Part shown: piece by piece, positions 13,001-25,000 of the stretch
Position numbering within the stretch: the first letter of the stretch is position 1
Layout of the letters: every line of letters starts with the position of its first letter
Source of the DNA: Liolophura sinensis
Taxonomy: Eukaryota > Mollusca > Polyplacophora > Chitonida > Chitonidae
Direction: 5' to 3'
NCBI RefSeq assembly: GCF_032854445.1
Contig: NC_088307.1
Coordinates: 15,452,017 to 15,516,016, forward strand
Length of the DNA stretch: 64,000 bases
Position numbers and translations under genes: made by a program
Notes under the pieces: model-generated
Seen by the model: the letters and a program-made list of their open reading frames with translations, nothing else
Databases searched by the model: none
Told to the model about the DNA's origin: nothing

Positions 13001-16000
13001 ATGTAATCACTACAGAGTGGTAAGGCAATTTGAAACCCTGTAAGGCTGCAGAATGGAAAGGTTATGTACAAACTTGTAAAGCTGTAGAATAGTAAAGGAA
13101 TTTGCAACACTGTAAGACTACAGACTGGTAAGAGAATTGCCACCCTTTTAAGGCTACAGAATATCAAGAGAATTAGTAACATTGTAAGGCTACAGAATGG
13201 TAAGACTATTTGCAACCTTGTAAGGATACAGAATGGTAAGGCTATTTGCAAACTTGTAAGGCTACAGAATGGCAATGCAATGTGCAGCATTGTAAGCTTA
13301 CAGAATAGTAAGGGAATTTGCAACACTAAGGCCACTAAATGGGAAGGGAATTTACACCTTTGTAAGACTGCATAGTGGTAAGGCAATTTACAACTTATAA
13401 GGCTTCCATAAGGAGTCATATTAACATTTAGTCGAGAATTATCGATATCGATAACTACCACTATATATCGATATCGATAATTCAAACCTTATGGCCTTTG
13501 CTCCTTCCTGACATGTCGTAATGTTTTTAAATAGAAGATTTAAAATTTTAGCAGAACCAGGTTATACGAATTTGCCAATTTTGTTTACAGGTATTATAGG
13601 CCTACTAGTATCTGTACCACTCGTGATACAGTGTGTCTGTCATAAGCAGTGCGCAGACTGCTGTATCTAAACACCGACCTTCGCCAGACAGCTCTGATTC
13701 TGCTGCTTTACTTCTTCGATGGCTGACGGTGCTACGTGCTGTCTTTCTTAAGATCGTAGAAGGAGCTGTCATTTCCACTCAAATCAACAATAAACACTAT
13801 TTACAGATATCGCGAAATCGAAAAATATTTATCCACATCGATAATTCATTAATCGATATCGGTAAATGAATTAGCGATATCGAAAAATATTTTTCGATAT
13901 CGGTAAAAATCGGTAAAATTTGTCGACGTCGGTAAAACTTTATCGATATAGAGAAATATTTATTGATATTTATAATTTTCGATTAAATGTTAATTTGCTA
14001 CAGAACGGTACAGCAATTAGCAGTCATGTAAGGCTACAAAATATATAAGGAAATTTGCCAACTTGTATGGCTGTACAATGCAAAATACTAAGATTTATAA
14101 CTATATTCATGGTGATATGGTCGACTATACTGTATTTAGGCGGTGTGGTAATCTATTTCTCTTTTTCTTAAAAGAGGAAGTTGTAACCTCCTTGCTTGGC
14201 ATTCAGCATGAAGGGAATAGTGCAACGACTGGTTGATCCCTATCAGTATAATGGCTCGGGCCTGGTGCCTTACTTGCCTTCGGCAAGGCGTCTCAGTGAA
14301 ACAGCACTAGATCAAGCCGGGGTGGAAATCCCCCCTGCATCAAGGAGGCACATACATGCACTCTAAGGATTCTTTTGTTGTCATGTGACGTTAAACCCCA
14401 AGCTCTTACTCATTCATATGACTTTTGGTATTTTTAATTCTATCCTTACCTATCAGCTTCATTTTCATAACTGTCACCACGGTTCTACTGCTTCTTTTTA
14501 AAAACTTTTGCGAGAAAATTTACTTCAAATTGTCTTTTCATATTGGCGTTTTTGTTATGATCGTCAGTAAACACCCGGCAGTATGTGGCGAAATAACTTT
14601 TTTCCCCACTAAATTTTAAGCTAGACAACACGCGGATGGTCGTTGGTTTCCCCCTGGCTCTTCCCGGTTTTTACCCACCATAATGCTGGCCGCCGTGGTA
14701 TATGCGAAATATTGTTGAGTACGGCGTAAAACACCAATCAAATAAATCAATCAATCTAAGCTAGACATTAGTTAAGTTAGATGCTTTTGGGTAAATTTTC
14801 ATACCACTCCTCCATCACGAGACTCCGCCATTTTTAAGTCACAATAGTTTCAACATCGAGACGAAAGTGAAGTGTATGCATAGTTGACAATATCATTAAG
14901 AGCAAGGAAAATATGTCAGTATTTTGTAGAATAATATTATATACCGCAGCTAGTAGCTACAGTCGATTGTAGACCCTACAGTTGAGATTACAACCGATGG
15001 TGAAGATAGGTGGCGCTGTTGCACAAAGGAATTGTAAGGCGATTGTAAAAGGTTTTGAAGTTACAATCGCGATCGTCGGCGAAACTTTACTCGTACATAC
15101 ATGTGTCCTTAGTAAATGGACAATGTACGGGTCCAAAACGTCTCTTGACATCTATTTTTCAAAAGAGATTTACACCATAATGATTCAGCAGCTAACACCA
15201 TTAACATGGGAAAACATGCTCGTAAGATCTTTTTTTAGACAATTACATTGCACATCTTTGTAAACCGGGTCGAAAAGTACTAACAAACAGTCTACCTATG
15301 GCAGGAATACAGGTTTGAAACTTGTCAAAATATGACGAAACTGATCACATTACAAAATTTATGTTTTAAGAATGAGTAAAAACGTTAACCAAAGTGAAAC
15401 TTCGACAGCACCTAGAAATACAGACATGAAAGTTTCTGGAAAAAAACTGCGTCTGGTTAACGCTGATTGCCACACTGTATATTAAGTTCACCGTGTCCAA
15501 TTTGAACGAAGAAATGGCGTTTTTGATCGCGAGTGCGTTTTTGTCGGGTTAGCACTTAGCAACCATCTCTTGTATGGTCATATCAGTTTTATCAGTGCTT
15601 CCACCGAGTTTTATTCATACATTCTGATTCGAAAATATACAGAATTGTACTGGGATTTTGAAATTTGCGCTTTCTTACCCTATCTCTGTGGGTCCTATTC
15701 TTCGCCTTACCGCACGAGGTCCTTTAATAATTGGACAGTCATTTTTCGAAGAGTAATAACAAGTCTCAAATGGGTGGAGAGAGTATTTCCCCAAACAATG
15801 TTACAATGTAACCGATAAGGATACACAAATGAATTTAGTTGCGCAACTAAATCCTTAGCGGGCTGACCGGCCCGGATAGCACAGTTGGTAGAGCGTCCGC
15901 TTCGGGACCAGTAGATCCAGGATCAATCCTTGATCGAGTCATACCTAAGACTTTAAAAACAACAAGTTGTGACTTCCTCGCTTGGCGTTCAGCATGAAGG

Positions 16001-19000
16001 AGATAGTGCAACGACTGCTTGACCCCTATCAGTATAATGGCTCGGACGGGGCGGCTTACTTGCCTTCGGTAAGTCGTCTCAGTGAAACAGCGCTAAATAA
16101 TAGGGCGGTTGAAAACCATTCTACAACAAGGAGGCACATTACAAGTACATGCACCCTAATGATTCCTTCGTCGTCATATGACTGAAAAATTGTTGAGAAC
16201 GACGTTAAACCCCAAGCACTCACTCACTCTCTCCTTAGCAGTCTATTTTTCTGCACAAGATATCGTGGTTGACCGTGTCGAATGCCGTTGAAAGGTCCAG
16301 AAAGCACGCTATAGTGAATTGTTTGCTCTCCTTAACTTACCTACTAGTGACAATGCAGCTAATAATGTCGATTGATTCGGTCGAAAATCACATTGAAAGA
16401 ACTGAGTAAGTCATTTTCGTCCATATAGCTGAGGATTCGAGTTGATTCTGCCCCCCCCCCCCCCCTCCACAAGAATGTTACTGAAACACGGAACAGTAGA
16501 AATGGGCCGATAGATTTCAGCTTGAAATACACTTCCAAATTTATGTATCGGTGTCTTGGAATATTTCTTGTCAGTTCGTACAACTCCAGTAGCCAGCGAC
16601 AAGTTAACTAAGTGACTAATTGGGCAAGCTATGCAGTCAGCGATGGATTGAACAATTGAAATTTTAATTTCTCATATTGATCTTATGTTAATCTCGAAAT
16701 AATATATTGGTCTCGAAAACTTTTATATTATTGAAAACATAGCTTTGATCGGTCTCACGGATTTTCGCATTAGTTTTTACCCGACAATTTCCTATACGTA
16801 AATTAAGTTTACAAACAATTAAACTCAATCATAACTTTTTCATTCATCATAGGATATGAAAGAACTTGATGCATAAATTTTCAGAAAACTCGCCGCAATA
16901 CAACTACTTTATTTTTTTCTATTTTCAACGCTTTTGAAGATATTTGCACTCTCTTTTGTTTGGTGACTACCTATGCTATAACCTACACTGTCAAGCTAGG
17001 TCAAGGTTTTTGCCCTGATTAGAGTATTTTAGGGTGTTTCCTGATGGTTAGAGATAATTTTGGCGGCGCAGCGGTCGATGCTCAGTTATCATGTAACAAT
17101 TGGCTTTGGTTATAATATTTACATAAGAGTGAGACCTCGTTTGCGCCATGACGTATACGCTAAATATGGCGCAAACAGTCTGTCCTGTGATACTAGTTGC
17201 GTATGATGCAGAATATTGAAGGTCATCTACATGCGATGGAACACGGTACTAAATATATTTAACTAACTGGTTTGATACAATAGGAATATCTCAAAGTTTT
17301 TATTTAACTGATATCATAGGGTGTTGAACTTTATTTGCAGAGTGTTCACACGTGCTGCACAACGCACGTCTTCAGCGTCATAAAGGGACTTAACTCTGTA
17401 GCTGTAGTTACGAGAAACGTTAAGTCGGAAATCTCATATTATGATATGACTTTTTTGTTTGTTTAAGTAGAACAAACATAATTCTTTATTTTCTATGGAC
17501 TTTCAGATGATGATTGCAGCTAGCACCAAAATAGGTGGTGCGTGTGGCATCTGTGATAAAGTGTGGAGAAAAACCAAGGAAGTGGAAGATCTATCCCAGA
17601 AGGATAAGAACGTCGTGTTTTGTGTGAACAACTACGATAAACCGTGAGCGATAAGTATTAAACTAAGAGCACATCATCGTATAAACAAACCGCACTACTT
17701 AAAAAATAACACGGCAATCGTCTATGCATGTTACAAACATGAATGTGTATGAAACTTTTCTGTTCAGGCGGTGTACGTTATTACACGGCTGCTCTAGGTA
17801 GCCCATTGTTTTGCTATTTGTGTCTTTTGCCATACTTTTAAAATAATGAATTCCTTTCCGGCCGTAAGTGATAAGGTCTGACAGAAACCTGAGGATGGTC
17901 GTGGGTTTCCCCCGGGCTCTGCCCGGTTTTCTCACACTTAATAGTGGCCGATCAAATAAATAAATAAATAAAATAATGAAGCGTAAAACAGGGACTAATA
18001 TATAACAGAAAACTTGATCAGCTTATTTGATCCCCTGAACCATATGTGGATTTGGAAGAGCACTTTGTCGCCTCACATCCTCGAGGTAATTGTGGATTTA
18101 CATGTAAATGACTGTCAGTCAATGTAATGATCTGTACTGACTTTAATCAAGCTGTGAGCGGATAATTTGCGTGTTATAAATTTTGCTTCAGTTATCCAGG
18201 TATTGTAGGCCTTGTTTCAAAAATTGTCATACTAGGTATTTCAAAAATCCCCAGATATTGTACTAGGTGTTTCAAAAATCCCCAGATATTGTACTAGGTG
18301 TTTCAAAAATCTCCAGATATTGTACTACGTGTTTCAAAAATCCCCAGATATTGCACTTGGTGTACCAGAAATCCTCAGAAACTGTACTTTATGTTTCAAA
18401 AATCCCTGCATATTGTACTTTATGTTTCAAAAATCCCTGCATATTGTACTTGTGTGTTTCAGAACTCATCAGATATTGCATCAGGTGCTTCAGAAATCCC
18501 CCGATTTTGTACTTGATGTTTCAGAAATCCGCCGATTTTGTACTAGATGTTTCAGAAATCAGCCAATTTTGTACTAGATGTTTCAGAAATCAGTAGATTT
18601 TGTACTAGATGTTTCAGAAATCCGCCGATTTTGTACTAGATGTTTCAGAAATCAGCCACCTTTGTACTAGATGTTTCATAAATCAGTAGATTTTGTACTA
18701 GCTGTTTCAGAAATCCGCCGATTTTGTATTAGATGGTTCAGAAATCAGTAGATTTTGTACTAGATGTTTCAGAAATCCGCCGATTTTGTACTAGATGGTT
18801 CAGAAATCCGCCGATTTTGTACTAGATGGTTCAGAAATAAGTCGATATAGCAATCCCTTATAAGGGATTACGCAACTGATAATAATTGTGTACCCAGTGT
18901 TAGGAAAGTGGCTTTTTCCTATCTGTTAGCTGTTTCCATATACCCGATACGATTGATGTGACTGAAATTCTGCTAATGTGGCGTTAATCATTCATTCTAA

Positions 19001-22000
19001 TCATTACCTTTGTATGGTGGCTGTAGAAGTTTTATTACCATTAACCTCTTATGTGTAGACTCGCCACGATATCTCTGAAATATTGCCGATGTGGCGTTAC
19101 GCCATAATCATTCATTCATTCTTGTGTGTAGGTATAACTGATCCAAACCCAGGTCAGTTGAATGTAGAGGTCTGCACTGAGGCATTTTCTGTGAGAATAC
19201 ATGTTTTGTTTGACTGATGTTTTACGATGTACTCAAAATATTTCCCAGGGAAACCACGCCCATCCGCAGGTCCCACATACGATTGGGGAGGAAGACTGGA
19301 CTTAAACTCACAGCCACCACATTGGGGAGGTGTTCCTGAGTGGTCGTTCAATATGTAGCATTAAACGTAATATAAAAGCTCTAAATTTACAAATATTCTC
19401 TTAGAATAATCGACATTAAAAACCAAGTCTCCGGTCTCCAGTATTTTAATCCTGATTCCTAAATTAACAATTCTGTATGATTTAAGAAAAACTTAATTTA
19501 AAGCGCAATAAAGCAAAGAGAAAAGGGTTATACTAAGCCCAAAAACACAAATAAAAAGCGAAAATCAGTGTTATCTGCCAATACAATTATTTCGGTATTG
19601 TGTAGTTCGCCGAGGGTTTCACACGTGATATTGGTTTAGTTTCCGTCACCTAAAAGCCCATCGGGAGTGGACTGCTCTTAAATATACGTCGTAAAGCCCC
19701 AGTCACCTTAAATTCTGAATGATTGGCGGGTTTTTGTTACAGACTAAGCAGCATCAGTGGTATAAAGCTGTTCGAGAAGGGACCACCTTGCTCAGCCTGT
19801 CCACTCAATTGGGCCAAATGTGTGAACAAATTATGTGGTAAGTAGTCATTCAGCGAGAAACCTTTCCCATGGCCAAAGGCTAAGTGTTCTACTAAGTGTT
19901 CTACTGCTCATTCCTGGTTCATAAACTACAAACGTAACACTTGCACAGAAAAGGCTACCCTACATTACACACTATAGCTGCTCGAAGTTTTAAAGTGAAA
20001 TGGAAAGGGAAAAGATTGTAAGGTTCATTTTTTGTGTCGGTGACACACTGGATTTCCAGCATCAAAGACTACTTGGTATTGGAACGGCCTTACCGTTATA
20101 CCCATGTGTAACTTGTGAGGTAACCTGGGAGGTAAACCGAGAGCTAACCAGCGAGGTAACCCATTAACTTGTGAGGTTACCCGTGAGGTCACATGTGAGG
20201 TAACACGCCAGGTAACCCGTGAGATAACCTGGGAGGTAACCGTGAAGTAAGCTGTTGTGTAACCTGGGAGGTAACCCATTGTGTAACATGTGAGGTCACC
20301 CGTGAGGTAACCCTTGACATATCCCATTAAGTAACCCATGAGGTAACCGTGAGGTAACCCATGACGTAACCTGTGAGGTAACCTGTGAGGTAACCTTGAG
20401 GTAACCCATGAGATAACCTGTGACGTAATTTTGAGGTAACCCATGAGGTACCCTGTGATGTAACCCGTGAAGTAACCTGTGAGGTACCTGTGAGGTAACC
20501 TTGGGGTAACATATGAGGTAACCTAGAGGTAACCCATGAAGTAACCTGTGAGGTAACCTAGAGGTAATCCATGAAGTAACCCGTGAGGTAACCTTGAGGT
20601 AACCCTGAGGTAACCTATGAAGTAACCTTGAGGTAACCCATGAGATAACCTATGAGGTAACCTTGAGGTAACCCATAAGATAACCTGTGAGGTAACCTTG
20701 AAGTAACCCATGAGATAACCTGTGAGGTAACCTTGAGGTAACCTGTGAGGTACCCTGTGAGGTAACCGTGAAGTAACCTGTGAGGTACCTGTGAGGTAAC
20801 CTTGGGGTAACCCATGAAGTACCTGTGAAGTAACCTTGAGGTAACCCTGAGGTAACCTCTGAAGTAACTTTGAGGTAACCCATAAGATAACCTGTGAGGT
20901 AACCTTGAAGTAACCCATGAGACAACCTGTGAGGTAACCTTGAGGTAACCCATGAGGTACCCTGTGAGGTAACCCGTGAAGTAACCTGTGAGGTAACCTT
21001 GGGGTAACCCATGAAGTAACCCGTGAGGTAACCTAGAGGTAGCCCATGAAGTAACCCGTGAGGTAACCTTGAGGTAACCCATGAGATAACCTGTGAGGTA
21101 ACCTTGAGGTAACCCATGAAGTACCTGTGAGGTAACCTTGGGGTAACCCATGACGTAACCTGTGAGGTAACCTTGAAGTAACCCATGAGATAACCTGTGA
21201 GGTAACCTTGAGGTAACCCATGAGGTACCCCATGAGGTACCCTGTGAGGTAACCCATGACGTAACCTGTGAGGCAACCTTGGGGTAACCAATGAAGTAAC
21301 CTGTGAGGTAACCTTGAGGTAACCCATGAGGTACATTGTGAGGTAACCCGTGAGGTAACCCTGAGGTACCCTGTGAGGTAACCCGTGAAGTAACCTGTGA
21401 GCTACCTGTGAAGTAACCTTGAGGTAACCCATGACGTAACCTGTGAGGTAACCTAGGGGTAACCAATGAAGTAACCTGTTAGGTGACTTTGAGGTAACCT
21501 GTGAGGTAACCTTGACGTAACCCATGAGATAACCTGTGAGGTAACCCGTGAAGTAACCTGTGAGGTACCTGCGAAGTAACCTTGGGGTAACCCATGACGT
21601 AACCTGTGAGGTAACCTTGAGGTAACTCATGACGTAACCTGTGAGGTAACCTTGTGGTAACCCATGAGGTAACCTGTGAGATAACTCTATGAACACCCAG
21701 GAATATAGGATATACCTGGATTTGAAAATTTGATGTAAGGTCAAGATATCGACATGAGCCTTTAAATTAAGTATACGTCATCTGAGAAGCAATTTCATAC
21801 TGATTCCGAATAGGATTTTCATGAGACTTAAAATGTTTGTTGAAAGTGGATAAAATGCAAGAAAACATTTTTCTACCGTGGACTTTTTGGTTCATATTCA
21901 TTTTTAGTCTTTAGACATGCTGTAACTGTTACATTTCCAGATTAAATACACAGATGTAGTTTTACATGTATATTCTGGTTGAACGTGGTATTATAGTAGC

Positions 22001-25000
22001 CAGAGCATGTGCAGGCATAAATCGGTGACGTCACTGTTCTTCAGCTTATTTAATATGTTTCGACAAGCTCACCGCGGAACCATCAGTCTTTATTTACATT
22101 TTATTCACTGTAAAAATGTAAAAAAAGACATTTGAGAACCATATTTGGAATCAGGACAACACAGCCTTTCACATGATGGGTACCTAATGTAAAGATAGAT
22201 TTTTCAAGTATATCTTTGACCAGTGTAGTGCTAGTGAAAGAGTCAAGCAAATTTTCACGCGCAGAATCCTTGTGGTAGTGCCAATGATGATGGCTCCCAG
22301 ATATAGGGCTGATGTGTCAACATTTGCAATAACCCTGGTCTCCTAGGTGAGTAGAGTAGGAGTGGTAAGATAAAAAATAAACTCTTCATAAAAGCCAGTT
22401 TGTATGTGATAATAATCTAAAGACAATGATCTCATCGTGGCGGCAACGTAAAGAAAGATTATAATCGAACGACACGGGCGTATTTTGTGTATTCTACCCT
22501 TTAACAAGTTCCAGTGTCCTTGTCAGATATTAATAAACTTAGGGGTGCTAGAACAGACATTCAGATAAAGATAACGGAATAGGAATATAGAAATATTCAC
22601 TGGGATCGGGTTGAGCTCCGCGTCTGCAGGAGTATCGTGAAAAATAGAAAACCGCAATGAGAAGAATGATGGAGAAAGCTGTTAAGACAATGTTCCCTCC
22701 TAGGTGTTTACGATCGTCACCAGTGATATGAGCAGGGCAATCTGAAAATCCCCTACATAAGGGTTGGGGTTGAACCCCAACCCGGTACGTGAACGGACAG
22801 AGCTAACACACCATACCACTACGCTACGTGCTGCTAGACTAATTCACAGAAATCTCGGATGTTTTTACTCTCGTGTAATGAAACGTTTGTTAAGAACAAA
22901 TTATCTACATTTACATGCACTCATTTCCTGGGATTTATCCACAGTGGCATGCAAAGAAGGAGAAGATGGGTGTAAACGTAAGTATGATTCTGCTTTTATT
23001 ATGACACTCCTTTCTCCCTGACTGCCAATCTATGAAATAAAAGTTAAAAATGCAAGTATTTTCAACCAATTAAATTCTCATTTATTTTTATTTGATTTAA
23101 TCTAATTAGGTGAAAGTATTGAGTATTGAATCTCCCACATAAACTGATGCTGACCGGACGTTGACACAAAATATATTCTAAGTACACTCTATATAAAAAA
23201 AACCCCTGACTATTATGCATTACATACAAAACTCATATGTCCTACGACAGGAAATCAGGCCCTAACTGTTTATCCTTTATTGTGATCTGGGTAGAATCAG
23301 ATGATAAATGGAACTCTTAGACCTACTGTAGACTGAGTAAAATCTTATGATGAAATGAATGTAAAACCTACTGTAGACTGAGTAAAATCAGATGGTGAAT
23401 TGAATGTAAAACCTACTGTAGACTGAGTAAAATCAGATGATGAATTGAATGTAAAACCTACTGTAGACTGAGTAAAATCAGATGATGAATTGAATGTAAA
23501 ACCTACTGTAGACTGAGTAAAATCAGATGGTGAATTGAATGTAAAACCTACTGTAGACTGAGTAAAATCAGATGGTGAATTGGATGTAAAACCTCCCGTA
23601 ATCTGAGTAAAATCAGATGATGAGTGGAATCTAAAACCTACTGGGACTGAGTAAAATCTGATGATGAATTGAATGTAAAACCTACTGTAGACTGAGTAAA
23701 ATCTGATGGTGAATTGAATCTAAAACCTACTGTAGCCTGAGGGTAATGACCCATGCGGTCGCTGTGAGTTCAAGTCCAGCTCATGCTGGCTTCCTCTGTC
23801 AACAACCTGCGGATGGTCATGGGTTTCCCCCGGTTTCCTACCACAATAATGCTTGCCGCCGTCGTATAAGTGAAATAATCTTGAGTGCAACATAAAACAC
23901 CAGTCAATTAAAATAAATAAGTACTGTACACTGAGTAAAATGAGATGGTGAATGGAATCTAAAACCTTCCGTGGTCTGAGTATAAAATCAGGCCACTACA
24001 AAACTTCTTATAAATAATGTAGCAAGTGCCTATTACGGTCCCCACAGTTGATTGTATTTTGCCTGTTGACAGATTTTGACAACTGCAAGGACATCAGCAC
24101 CGCCGCAACGTGCAACTATGTGAAGTCGAAAAAGTTATGCGAAGGCTATAAGGGCAACTGCGCTAAAACATGCGAGTAAGTAAATAATTTGTGTAGGTGG
24201 CTGGCTAAACAACGTCAGTGTAGTTCATCTTGACCATGACTAGGTGGCCAGAAAGGTAAGGAAAGAACGTCGGTGTAGTTCATCGTAACGGTGGCTGGAT
24301 GGCCAGAAAGGTAAGGAAAGAACGTCAGTGTAGTTCATCATGATGTTGACTGAGTGGGCAGACAGGTAGGGAAACAACGCCAGTGTAGTTCATCATGACG
24401 GTGAATGGGTGACCACACAGGTAAGGAAACAACGTCAGTGTAGCTCATCATGACGGTGACTGGGTGGCCAGAGAGGTAAGGAAACAACGCCAATGTAGTT
24501 CATCGTGACGGTGACTGGGTGGCCAGACATGTAGGGAAACAACGTCAGCGTAGTTCATCGTGACCGCGGCTGGGTGGCCAGACAGGTAGGAAAACAACGT
24601 CAGTGTAGTTCATCGTGACGGTGACTGAGTGGATAGATAGGTAAGGAAATAAGCAAGTGTAGTTCATCGTCACGGTGGCTGGGTGGCCAGGCAGGTAAGG
24701 AAAGAAGGTCAGTGTAGTTCATCGTGACGGTGGTTGGAATGGATGGCTAGACTGGTCACGAAACTACCTCAGTGTAGTTCATCGTGATGGTGGCTGGGTG
24801 GCCAGGCAGGTCAGGAAACAAGACAGTGTAGCTCACCGTGACGGTGGTTTGAATGGATGGCTAGACTGGTCACGAAACTACCTCAGTGTAGTTCATCGTG
24901 ATGGTGGCTGGGTGGCTAGACAGGTCAGGAAACAAGACAGTGTAGCTCACCGTGACGGTGGTTTGAATGGATGGCTAGACTGGTCACGAAACTACCTCAG

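Noticed and set aside
20025-21744. Minus-strand ORFs up to 364 aa rich in VTSQVTSWVTSRLPHRL-type repeats
   Set aside because: Products of the GGTAACC array inside an intron; several overlapping frames are open at once, as expected for a simple repeat.
22764-22830. tRNA-like stretch GGGTTGAACCCCAACCCGGT
   Set aside because: Resembles a decayed T-arm of a SINE or tRNA, but a cloverleaf could not be completed.
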